Assembly: GCA_002305545.1 (NCBI GenBank) | Contig: DBRG01000007.1 | Location: forward strand, 31,139-95,138 | Direction of reading: 5' to 3' | DNA length: 64,000 nucleotides | Origin: Bacteroidales bacterium UBA1374 | GTDB taxonomy: Bacteria > Bacteroidota > Bacteroidia > Bacteroidales > UBA932 | Shown: positions 28,638 to 36,166 of the stretch, in pieces | Layout: each line of letters starts with the position of its first letter | Position numbering within the stretch: the stretch's first letter is position 1 | Program-made: the position numbers and the translations under genes | Notes under the pieces: generated by a model | The model's input: only the letters and a program-made list of their open reading frames with translations | Told to the model about the DNA's origin: nothing | Database searches by the model: none

Positions 28638-29379
28638 TATCCCATAGAATATGGATCCAGACAGGGCTCTCAGAGGGCCCTGTTTTGTTTTGTATGGTTT
28701 CAAGCCCTTTGGCGAAAAGGCAAGTTATTCGCGCCGGCAACGACAACCTTGGTTTTTCCAGGTGTTTTCCGCAGTGTATGCAAGGCTCCTCCTGCTCATA
28801 GGATCCGTAGGGAAATCCATAATGTTTATATATTGCATAGGATAACCGGTTGGTTTTATAAACGCCCCTGCCCGGGTATTCTGTTTTTGTGAAATGCATG
28901 TTGCCAAAGAGAGACATCAGCCGCTGCAGGTCAAAAGAATTGACATGACCTGTGGTTGGGTTAATGCTTCCGCAATGGAGGCAACGGGTGGCATGAACCC
29001 TCAGGTCCTGCCTGAATGGGACCCCGATAAAAAGATACCGTCTTGTAACGCGCAACAATTCGGCACAGGCCGTTTCCAGCATTAGCGGTGGAATATGCTC
29101 CAGTACTTCGGTACAAATGACCAGATCAAAGGACTTATCGGCAAAAGCCAGAGAAGTGATATCACCCTGCACGCAGGCAACCCGGGGATGGGTTATGGAA
29201 GGCAGGTTTAAATCCAACGCTGTGACCGCCTGGTATTTTTCTGCCAGTTTCAGGGTGATATAACCGTCCCTGCACCCGGCTTCCAACACCTGTTGCGCAT
29301 CAGGGGGAAGCATGCGCATGATAGAATCAATTCGTTGAATTTCAACTTCTTTACGCCGGTATTGTGCTGTGTCAAACAT
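28606..29379 (-). CDS. Class I SAM-dependent methyltransferase
   Basis: A 257-aa soluble methyltransferase of the Methyltransf_11 type. Motif I VLEAGCRDGYITLKLAE (about residues 32-48), the acidic end of strand 2 in ALDLN, motif post-I VQGDITSLAFADKSFDLVIC, and EVLEHIPP are all visible. Two Cys pairs (CLHCGS and CIHCGK) in the C-terminal part could bind zinc. The substrate is unknown; pairing with a family 2 glycosyltransferase suggests a glycan or lipid. Its start overlaps the glycosyltransferase stop by 8 bases, so the two are coupled. Confidence 0.85.
   Translation of the reverse strand: MFDTAQYRRKEVEIQRIDSIMRMLPPDAQQVLEAGCRDGYITLKLAEKYQAVTALDLNLPSITHPRVACVQGDITSLAFADKSFDLVICTEVLEHIPPLMLETACAELLRVTRRYLFIGVPFRQDLRVHATRCLHCGSINPTTGHVNSFDLQRLMSLFGNMHFTKTEYPGRGVYKTNRLSYAIYKHYGFPYGSYEQEEPCIHCGKHLEKPRLSLPARITCLFAKGLETIQNKTGPSESPVWIHILWDITVQDSLKCQ
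28661..28690 (+). terminator. Terminator of the M16 gene
   Basis: The stem ACAGGGC (28661-28667) pairs with GCCCTGT (28676-28682, after one extra G) and is followed by TTTGTTTTG. It begins 23 bases after the M16 stop and lies within the coding sequence of the convergent methyltransferase. Confidence 0.65.
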
Positions 29380-30385
29380 CTTTTATTTTTCTGCTCATTC
29401 GCTGGAATAACTGTAAATATGGGAAAAAAAGGGAGGGTAAATTCCAATGCAGGGAAGTCATGAACCGTAAGGTCTTTATCGGACCAAACGAATTCACGGT
29501 GCAATATTTTAGAAATCTGAGCAAAATCTCGTTAGCCAGAAGGTACGGCCTGAAAACGGGATTCATTTCATTTTTCTTATACAACGCAATACACCACAAC
29601 ATAATATCGCGGTAGTGTTCCTGCTCGTCAACTGTTTCTATGGCCAATCCTGAAAGCCTCAGGTGAGCGGACAGTTCCTCATCCTGTGGCTGAAAGCCCA
29701 TCTTCTGCAACATGCTGCAATAAACCCTGGAGGCATGTCTGTTTTGTGCTGCAGAATTCTCCGAAGAGATCTGTCCCGGTCTCCTGCGGTAATAGGTCAG
29801 GTAACGCGGCAGAAGGTAAAAGTTCCCGGCAAACACAGCCCGGCTCCACAATTCATAATCGTGCGAAAAAGAAAAAGACTCGTTGTACCTGATGTTGTGC
29901 TCATCAAGGAAAGAACGCCTCATCATGACAGAGGAATGAACCAGGGAACAGCGAAATAATGTGGAACACCTGATTTGCCCCGGATATAATGGAAAGCGTA
30001 CCGCCTTGTTCCTCCGGCCCGCCTGGTCGGTCTCGTAAACATAAGTACCAAGACCTGCTGCAGATGGGTGCTTTTCCATAAAACCGACCTGTTCTTCCAG
30101 TTTCTCCGGCGCCCAGAAGTCATCAGCATCAAGGATGGCCACATACCTGCCCGAGGCTTCATTAATGGCCCTGTTCCTGGAAAAAGCGGCACCGCTGCGT
30201 GTTTCATTTCTGAAGACCTTCAGGCGCGGATCTTGGCAGGCAGCCAGTATATGTGGTGTTTTGTCAGAAGAGGCATCGTCCACAACTACAACTTCATAGT
30301 CCTTAAAGGATTGAGCAAAGACACTATTCAACGCAGTGTCAAGGTAATCCTGGGCGTTGTACGCTGCCATTATTACTGAAACCAT
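29372..30385 (-). CDS. Family 2 glycosyltransferase
   Basis: A GT-A glycosyltransferase, 337 aa from the ATG at 30385, where the family's first strand begins (MVSVIMAAYNAQDYLDTAL). The frame continues 41 codons upstream, but that part overlaps the gap terminator and looks noncoding. Motifs: VVVVDDASSDKT (nucleotide-binding Asp), AILDADDFWAPEKL (DxD-type metal site), and HDYELWSRA (acceptor-side acidic motif). Inverting, cytoplasmic; the sugar is unknown. First gene of a two-gene unit with the methyltransferase. Confidence 0.88.
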   Translation of the reverse strand: MVSVIMAAYNAQDYLDTALNSVFAQSFKDYEVVVVDDASSDKTPHILAACQDPRLKVFRNETRSGAAFSRNRAINEASGRYVAILDADDFWAPEKLEEQVGFMEKHPSAAGLGTYVYETDQAGRRNKAVRFPLYPGQIRCSTLFRCSLVHSSVMMRRSFLDEHNIRYNESFSFSHDYELWSRAVFAGNFYLLPRYLTYYRRRPGQISSENSAAQNRHASRVYCSMLQKMGFQPQDEELSAHLRLSGLAIETVDEQEHYRDIMLWCIALYKKNEMNPVFRPYLLANEILLRFLKYCTVNSFGPIKTLRFMTSLHWNLPSLFFPYLQLFQRMSRKIKDV

Positions 30386-30394
30386 ACGCAAAGA

Positions 30395-30431
30395 TAAAAA
30401 AACCGGATGTCTTCCTTGGAAAACACCCGGT
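30395..30431 (-). terminator. Terminator of gap
   Basis: On the minus strand, ACCGGGTGT (30431-30423) pairs with ACATCCGGT (30410-30402) with one G-T wobble, followed by seven T. It begins 20 bases after the gap stop. Confidence 0.75.
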
Positions 30432-30450
30432 AAAGATAGCTTTAAGTTTG

Positions 30451-31455
30451 TTATTTCACAGTGGCCATGTGCCGGATCATTTCCAGGACCTTGCACGAAT
30501 AGCCCCATTCATTGTCATACCAGGAAACCACTTTCACAAAATTCGGATTGAGTGAAATACCGGCTCCGGCATCAAAAATGGATGTACGGGAATCGTGTAT
30601 GAAATCGGAAGAAACCACGGCTTCTTCTGTATAACCCAGGATGCCTTTCATTTCACCCTCAGAAGCCTCTTTCATGGCAGCCTTGATTTCATCATAGCTA
30701 GCCGGCTTATCAAGACGGCAGGTCAGGTCCACAACAGAAACGTTTACGGTGGGAACGCGGAACGACATTCCGGTAAGTTTGCCGTTCAGCTGGGGGATCA
30801 CTTTGCCCACCGCTTTGGCGGCGCCTGTGGAAGAAGGAATGATGTTGGCAGCTGCGGCGCGTCCTCCCCTCCAATCCTTTGCAGAGGGTCCGTCCACTGT
30901 TTTCTGGGTGGCTGTGGTGGAATGAACGGTTGTCATAAGCCCTTCCACGATCCCGAATTTATCGTTCAACACCTTTGCAACAGGGGCCAGGCAGTTTGTT
31001 GTACAGGATGCATTTGATATGATGGCTTCGCCCTTATAGATCTTGTGGTTGACGCCATAAACAAACATGGGGGTATCATCCTTTGAAGGAGCAGACATTA
31101 TCACACGTTTTGCACCGGCATCAATATGAGCCTGTGCTTTTTCCTTTGTCAGGAAAAGACCGGTTGATTCCACTACATATTCTGCCCCTACTTCGTTCCA
31201 TTTCAGATTGGCCGGGTCTTTCTCAGCCGTTACACGGATTGCTTTTCCGTTGACAACCAGTTTTTCATCCCTGACTTCAATAGTACCCTGGAATTGCCCA
31301 TGGACGGTATCATACCTGAGCATGTAAGCAATGTAATCCACGCTAATCAGGTCATTGATACCCACTATTTCTATGTTTTCAATATCCTGGGCGGCCCGGA
31401 AAACCAACCGTCCAATACGGCCAAAGCCGTTAATTCCCACTTTAATCTTATTCAT
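30451..31455 (-). CDS. gap: Glyceraldehyde-3-phosphate dehydrogenase
   Basis: Glycolytic NAD-dependent enzyme making 1,3-bisphosphoglycerate; cytoplasmic tetramer, 334 aa. Motifs: Rossmann start INGFGRIGRLVFRAA, Asp in ININDL-type position (VGINDLISVDY), active-site SNASCTTNCLAP (Cys near residue 150), and HSTTATQKTVDGPSAKDWRG. It stands alone with its own promoter and terminator. Confidence 0.98.
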   Translation of the reverse strand: MNKIKVGINGFGRIGRLVFRAAQDIENIEIVGINDLISVDYIAYMLRYDTVHGQFQGTIEVRDEKLVVNGKAIRVTAEKDPANLKWNEVGAEYVVESTGLFLTKEKAQAHIDAGAKRVIMSAPSKDDTPMFVYGVNHKIYKGEAIISNASCTTNCLAPVAKVLNDKFGIVEGLMTTVHSTTATQKTVDGPSAKDWRGGRAAAANIIPSSTGAAKAVGKVIPQLNGKLTGMSFRVPTVNVSVVDLTCRLDKPASYDEIKAAMKEASEGEMKGILGYTEEAVVSSDFIHDSRTSIFDAGAGISLNPNFVKVVSWYDNEWGYSCKVLEMIRHMATVK

Positions 31456-31483
31456 ATTCTTTGTTTTGTTTTAAAATCAATTG

Positions 31484-31514
31484 CAAAGTTAATATATGAA
31501 GCGATAAGCTCAAA
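31484..31514 (-). promoter_or_regulatory. Promoter of gap
   Basis: On the minus strand TTTG (31514-31511), a 19-nt spacer and TAACTTTG (31491-31484) fit the Bacteroidetes consensus. The -7 box is 28 bases before the ATG. Confidence 0.7.
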
Positions 31515-31537
31515 AAAAATCATTAAATTCGCAAATT

Positions 31538-32338
31538 ATGCATATACTGATAACCAATGACGACGGGTATACTTCCAAAGGGCTTCAGGCTCTGATAGAA
31601 ATGGCCCGCCAATTTGGCGATATAACAGTAGTTGCTCCCCAGTATCCCCAAAGCGCCATGTCCAACGCTGTCAGTATAGGCAAGCTGCTGCGGATGGTTC
31701 CCGTCGGGAATCCCGATGGATTCCCGGAAAAAGGCATAGAACGGTATTACTGTTCCGGCACACCGGTAGATTGTGTGAAAATGGCCCTGAACCTGCTCTT
31801 TGACACCCGCCGCCCCGACTTGTTGCTATCGGGCGTAAATCACGGATTCAACGGTTCTTCTGCAGTTCTGTATTCCGGGACCCTGGCTGCCACACGCGAA
31901 GGAGCACTGTACAAAATACCTTCCCTCGCATTCAGCCTGAACGACCACCACGCCAACGCCGATTTCTCCGCCAGCATATATTACGGGAAGCAGATCATTG
32001 AAAAGTTCATTGCATCTCCACCTGCCCCCTATACGTATGTTAACGTGAACATACCCCAGGGAAGCATTGACGAGATCCGGGGTATCCGCCTGTGCCGGTT
32101 CGGCATGGGTGCCTGGATCAAGGAAATAGAAACCAGGATGGACCCATACGGCCATCCCTACTACTGGATGGTCGGAGAATACGAAAACCTTGAACCCGGT
32201 GAACCCGAATGCGACCACAACCTTCTTGAACAACATTATGTAACCATAGTACCGCATAAAATTGACAACACAAACTATCCCGAGCTGGAGCGCCTGAAAG
32301 AGGTGTGGAAAGACTTGACCCGGGATAGGGAAACATAA
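31538..32338 (+). CDS. surE: 5'-nucleotidase SurE
   Basis: Metal-dependent phosphatase acting on nucleoside 5'- and 3'-monophosphates; 266 aa, normal size. Motifs: ILITNDDGYTSKGLQAL (the NDDG metal site, residues about 3-19), CSGTPVDCVKMAL, and LLSGVNHGFN (second metal ligand). It lies 6 bp before lpxB, a surE-lpxB pairing that I recall as common in this phylum. Confidence 0.96.
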   Translation: MHILITNDDGYTSKGLQALIEMARQFGDITVVAPQYPQSAMSNAVSIGKLLRMVPVGNPDGFPEKGIERYYCSGTPVDCVKMALNLLFDTRRPDLLLSGVNHGFNGSSAVLYSGTLAATREGALYKIPSLAFSLNDHHANADFSASIYYGKQIIEKFIASPPAPYTYVNVNIPQGSIDEIRGIRLCRFGMGAWIKEIETRMDPYGHPYYWMVGEYENLEPGEPECDHNLLEQHYVTIVPHKIDNTNYPELERLKEVWKDLTRDRET

Positions 32339-32344
32339 AGTAAA

Positions 32345-33958
32345 ATGCGATATTTTGTAATTGCAGGAGAAGTTTCCGGCGACCTTTACGCCAAAAAGCT
32401 TATGCAGGCTCTTGCAGAAGCAGATCCCCTGGCCGAGTTCAAATACGAAGGCCCGGGCACCAGGCCGTCTGTAATGGGATTTGCAGAAGTAGCCGCATCC
32501 CTGGACACGCATTTAAAGGAATTCCGCCGCTGCAAGAAAGAACTCCTCGAATACGGCCCCGACGCCCTTATCCTGGTGGATTACCCGGGATTCAACCTTC
32601 CCATGGCTAAGTTCGCATCCCGGAAGGGAATAAAGACATTATTCTACATCGCGCCAAAAACATGGGCCTCGCGTGAATACCGTGTAAGGGCAATTCGTAA
32701 GTATGTTACCCAGCTCTATGTCATTTTCCCCTTCGAGGTGGACTACTTTGCCTCAAAAAGGATCAAAGCGGTCTATCTTGGAAATCCGGTCCTTGACAAC
32801 CTGGCAGACACACTGGAAAAAGATGATCCGCCCGATGTTTTCAGCAAAAAGTACAAGATAGGACCGGAACCGGTACTGGCCATACTCCCGGGAAGCCGGC
32901 TGAACGAGATCAATTTCCTGCTTCCGCGTGCCAGGCAGATAATCAATAAATTCAAGGATTACCAGTGGGTCGTGGCTGCAACGCCCTCCATCCCCACCAC
33001 CGTCTACGACGACATCCTCAAAGACCTGCCGGTTCGCGTAATGTACGGCCATACGCACCAGATATTACAACAGGCCGAGGCGGCGCTTGTCACCAGCGGC
33101 ACTGCCACGCTCGAGGCAGCGCTGCTGAATTGTCCGCAGGTGGTATGCTACGGAGGCAATCCAATCTCTGTGGCCATCGCCCGGCTCATCATCAAAGTGA
33201 AGCACATCTCCCTGCCCAACCTGATCCTGGAGAAAGCCTCGGTCCGTGAACTCATTCAAAAGGATTGCAATCCTCAGAAGATGGAAGAAGAACTGCGCCT
33301 GCTGCTCAAAGGGCGCCAGAAGCGCAGGAGCGTGCTGGCAGATTACAAGCGTCTGGGAAGGATCCTGGGTATGGACGGGGCTACGGAGCGCATAGCCCAT
33401 CATATGTACATCCTCCTGACCGGTGGCCACAAGGTGCCGCGTTACAGGGTTTACACCACCACCCCGCTGGGCAACTTCTATATCTCGGCAAACGAGTTTG
33501 AAGAAATCACCGCCTGTGAATTCGAGGACAATTCCAATCTCAAGGGTTACTACAAAAGCGGAGAGCCCATGGACCCTGAAGAGCCCAAACCCCCTGTTCT
33601 GCTGCTTGCTCTTGAACAGCTGGACGAATATTTCAAGGGTACGCGCCGTACCTTTGATTTGCCCTTAAAGATAGAAGGCACCGATTTTCAAAAAACCGTA
33701 TGGGAAAACCTGAGAAAGATCCCTTACGGCACCACGCTTTCGTACGCAGAACTGGCCGCAAGGTCAGGCAACCCCAAAGCAGCACGCGCTGTAGGACAGG
33801 CAAGCAACGCCAACCCCTTTGCAATAGTCATTCCCTGCCACCGCGTTATCGGGGCAGACGGGTCACTGGTTGGTTACGCCTCGGGACTGGGGCGCAAGCA
33901 GAAGCTTCTGGGCATGGAAAAATCCTATGCGCCTGAATCTTCCAACTCACTTTTTTAG
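32345..33958 (+). CDS. lpxB: Lipid-A-disaccharide synthase fused to an O6-alkylguanine-DNA alkyltransferase domain
   Basis: One open frame of 537 aa holds two unrelated enzymes. Residues 1 to about 362 are LpxB (GT19), which joins UDP-diacylglucosamine and lipid X: FVIAGEVSGDLYA, ILVDYPGFNLPMAKF, YIAPKTWASREYRV, LPGSRLNEI and TSGTATLEAALLNCPQVV. About a dozen residues usually found between the first glycine loop and VMGFAEV are missing. Residues about 366-537 are an Ogt/MGMT domain: TTPLGNFYIS, the helix-turn-helix TTLSYAELAARSGNPKAARA, and the alkyl-acceptor motif PCHR (VIPCHRVIG). No stop, Met or long linker separates the two. Confidence 0.92.
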   Translation: MRYFVIAGEVSGDLYAKKLMQALAEADPLAEFKYEGPGTRPSVMGFAEVAASLDTHLKEFRRCKKELLEYGPDALILVDYPGFNLPMAKFASRKGIKTLFYIAPKTWASREYRVRAIRKYVTQLYVIFPFEVDYFASKRIKAVYLGNPVLDNLADTLEKDDPPDVFSKKYKIGPEPVLAILPGSRLNEINFLLPRARQIINKFKDYQWVVAATPSIPTTVYDDILKDLPVRVMYGHTHQILQQAEAALVTSGTATLEAALLNCPQVVCYGGNPISVAIARLIIKVKHISLPNLILEKASVRELIQKDCNPQKMEEELRLLLKGRQKRRSVLADYKRLGRILGMDGATERIAHHMYILLTGGHKVPRYRVYTTTPLGNFYISANEFEEITACEFEDNSNLKGYYKSGEPMDPEEPKPPVLLLALEQLDEYFKGTRRTFDLPLKIEGTDFQKTVWENLRKIPYGTTLSYAELAARSGNPKAARAVGQASNANPFAIVIPCHRVIGADGSLVGYASGLGRKQKLLGMEKSYAPESSNSLF

Positions 33959-33966
33959 TATATTTG
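33959..33966 (+). promoter_or_regulatory. Putative -7 box of dnaN
   Basis: TATATTTG fits TAnnTTTG, begins at the base after the lpxB-ogt stop and lies 20 bases before the dnaN ATG. No -33 TTG was seen. Confidence 0.4.
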
Positions 33967-33985
33967 TAAGATAAAATATTGACCT

Positions 33986-35110
33986 ATGAAATTTGTTGTA
34001 TCAAGCTCAGAATTGTTGGGAAGACTGCAATCCGTAAGCAGGGTTATCGCTTCCAAGAATACGTTGCCCATACTGGACAATTTCCTGTTTAACCTGACCG
34101 GGGATTCCCTCACCATAACGGCGTCGGATCTGGAAACCACCTTACACACCACCATGCCTATAGAGAACGTGATGGAACAAGGCAGTGTGGCTATTCCTGC
34201 CCGTATCCTGACAGATTCGCTGAAAGAGTTTCCGGAACAACCCCTGACCTTTGCATTCAACAAAGAACAGAATATCATTGAATTCACATGGGCCACCGGT
34301 AAATTCCAGGTACCCGGCTTCCCTGCGGAAGATTACCCCATTGCCAAGGAACCCAATGACAACCTGTCCATCACATTCTCCCCGGACGTATTGCTCGAGG
34401 GAATCAACCGTACCCTGTTTGCAACAGGCGACGAGGAGCTGCGCCCTGTGATGAACGGTATCTTCTTTGACCTGAAAACAGATGCCGCCAACCTGGTAGC
34501 CTCGGATTCACACAAGCTCATTTGCTATACACGGCCCGATGTCAAATCAACAGAAGAAGCCTCTTTTATCCTTCCCAAAAAACCGGCCAACATACTTAAA
34601 AACCTGCTCGTAAAGGTAGAAGATGATGTAACCATATCCTTTGACAAAACGAATGCTTTTTTCAACTTTGGTTCCTACCGTATGACCTGCCGCCTTGTAG
34701 AAGGCAATTATCCAGCCTATAGGAGCGTCATTCCCCAGAGCAATCCCAACAACGTTGTTGCTGACCGCGTTGAATTGATGAACGCCGTACGCCGCGTAAG
34801 CGTATGCGCCAACCAGGCCACCAACCTCATCAGACTGCTCTTCTCTGCCAACCAGATATTTGTTTCGGCCCAGGACGTTGAATTCCGCATTGCCGCCCAG
34901 GAACGGATCACCTGCCAGTATGACGGCCCCGCTATAGAAATGGGCTTCAAGTCGGTATTTCTGGCCGAGATCCTGGCCAACCTGCCCTGCACCGAAGTCA
35001 ACATTGCCCTGAGCGACCCCTCCCGGGTAGGCCTTATCACGCCCATCTACACAGAACCCGAGAACGAAGAAATCTGTGCCCTGCTCATGCCCATGATGAT
35101 CACCCAGTAG
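33986..35110 (+). CDS. dnaN: DNA polymerase III beta sliding clamp
   Basis: Ring-shaped processivity clamp of the replicase; 374 aa, three repeated clamp folds (about 1-120, 125-245, 250-374). Family phrases: KNTLPILDNFLFNL, AIPARILTDSLKEFPE, FQVPGFPAEDYP, RPVMNGIFFDL, ASDSHKL, and the C-terminal LLMPMMI. It is not beside dnaA here. Placed after surE-lpxB and before a 3'-5' exonuclease gene. Confidence 0.97.
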   Translation: MKFVVSSSELLGRLQSVSRVIASKNTLPILDNFLFNLTGDSLTITASDLETTLHTTMPIENVMEQGSVAIPARILTDSLKEFPEQPLTFAFNKEQNIIEFTWATGKFQVPGFPAEDYPIAKEPNDNLSITFSPDVLLEGINRTLFATGDEELRPVMNGIFFDLKTDAANLVASDSHKLICYTRPDVKSTEEASFILPKKPANILKNLLVKVEDDVTISFDKTNAFFNFGSYRMTCRLVEGNYPAYRSVIPQSNPNNVVADRVELMNAVRRVSVCANQATNLIRLLFSANQIFVSAQDVEFRIAAQERITCQYDGPAIEMGFKSVFLAEILANLPCTEVNIALSDPSRVGLITPIYTEPENEEICALLMPMMITQ

Positions 35111-35187
35111 GCTGCTGCCTGCTGCCGCTGCTACTGCTGCCCGGACTGCTGCGCACTTTTGATGCATTTATCTGAATAATAGAAAGT

Positions 35188-35222
35188 TAACAAAAGAGCT
35201 CCCCCTAAGAGCTCTTTTGTTA
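35188..35222 (+). terminator. Terminator of dnaN
   Basis: A perfect 13-bp stem (35188-35200 with 35210-35222; core ACAAAAGAGCT/AGCTCTTTTGT) with a 9-nt loop, 78 bases after the dnaN stop. CTG-rich sequence fills the space between stop and hairpin. Confidence 0.75.
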
Positions 35223-35287
35223 TATCACTGTAACCCAACCTCATACATCAATAGTGCGCGGCAGTCAAGCGGTGCTCCTGCTGCTCC

Positions 35288-35339
35288 CTGCTGCTGCTTC
35301 CTGCACCTGCCTCCTGCTGCTGCTTCCTGCACCTGCCTC
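35288..35339. repeat. Perfect 26-bp tandem duplication in CTG-rich spacer
   Basis: Two identical 26-bp copies (35288-35313 and 35314-35339; they begin CTGCTGCTGCTTCCTGCACC). They lie in a 294-bp gap between dnaN and the exonuclease gene that is rich in CTG/CCTGC, including 35111-35152. A 63-codon open frame across it is very rich in Cys, Ala and Pro and has no family features, so I do not call it a gene. The sequence just after (35342-35357) resembles part of the conserved loop of the hairpin family described at 57.8 kb. Confidence 0.8.
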
Positions 35340-35372
35340 TGCCTCGGCAAGAAGAAACTCCATTTATTTTTG

Positions 35373-35380
35373 TACTTTTG
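35373..35380 (+). promoter_or_regulatory. Putative -7 box of the exonuclease gene
   Basis: TACTTTTG, 24 bases before the ATG at 35405, fits TAnnTTTG. No -33 TTG was found. Confidence 0.4.
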
Positions 35381-35404
35381 CCGTCGATCAAGTCCTAATC
35401 TAAA

Positions 35405-36166
35405 ATGAAACTCAACCTTAAAAAACCCATCCTGTTCCTGGACCTGGAAACAACCGGCCTGAATGTGGCAACTGACAGGATCATTGAAATTTGCGTGCTA
35501 AAGCTGAATCCCGACGGAACACGAGAGATCAAGACCCGGCGTATCAATCCGACCATTCCCATATCACCCGAAGCACAAGCAATACATGGCATTTCAAACG
35601 AAGACGTTGCCAATGAGCCCACGTTCAAAGAACTAGCCAAATCACTGGCCAAATGGATGGAAGGCTGTGACATAGCGGGCTATAATTCCACCAAATTTGA
35701 TGTGCCTATGCTATCGGAAGAGTTTCTCAGGGCCGGAATCGACTTCAACTTCCGTAAGCGTAAACTGATAGATGTGCAAAATATTTTCCATAAAATGGAG
35801 CAACGTACACTAAAAGCAGCATACCGGTTCTACTGCGACAAAAACCTGGACAATGCCCACAGTGCCGAAGCCGACACCATCGCAACCATGGAAATTCTCG
35901 AAGCCCAGCTTGATCGTTACCCCGATGATCTTCAAAACGACATAAGTTTCCTCTCAGATTTTTCTACCAGGAATCGCAACCTGGATTATGCCGGCCGCAT
36001 AGTGCTCGATGAAAAGGATAAACCGGTTTTCAACTTCGGAAAACACAAAGGCCGCAGTGTCAAAGAGGTTCTGCAGTCAGAACCCTCCTACTATGACTGG
36101 ATCATGAAAGGCGACTTCACGCTGGACACTAAAAAAGTCCTGACCGAAATCAAATTGAGTCTTTAG
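35405..36166 (+). CDS. DEDDh 3'-5' exonuclease with ExoX-like C-terminal domain
   Basis: A 253-aa exonuclease of the DnaQ/RNase T superfamily. The catalytic acids are visible: FLDLETTGL (ExoI, Asp and Glu about residues 13-15), YNSTKFDVPML (ExoII Asp near 99), and HSAEADTIA (ExoIII His and Asp near 157-162). The tail FNFGKHKGRSVKEVLQSEPS is the small ExoX-type C-terminal module that often binds DNA or partners. It may act as proofreading subunit or in repair. It ends with a 4-bp overlap with the convergent flavoprotein gene. Confidence 0.9.
   Translation: MKLNLKKPILFLDLETTGLNVATDRIIEICVLKLNPDGTREIKTRRINPTIPISPEAQAIHGISNEDVANEPTFKELAKSLAKWMEGCDIAGYNSTKFDVPMLSEEFLRAGIDFNFRKRKLIDVQNIFHKMEQRTLKAAYRFYCDKNLDNAHSAEADTIATMEILEAQLDRYPDDLQNDISFLSDFSTRNRNLDYAGRIVLDEKDKPVFNFGKHKGRSVKEVLQSEPSYYDWIMKGDFTLDTKKVLTEIKLSL

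Noticed and set aside
30386..30508. N-terminal extension of the GT2 at 29372-30385
   Set aside because: It covers the gap terminator and the 3' end of gap; the family's first strand starts at the internal ATG at 30385.
35217..35408. 63-codon open frame in the dnaN-exonuclease gap
   Set aside because: Low-complexity Cys/Ala/Pro-rich product made by CTG-rich DNA and a tandem repeat; it begins within the terminator and runs into the next gene's start.
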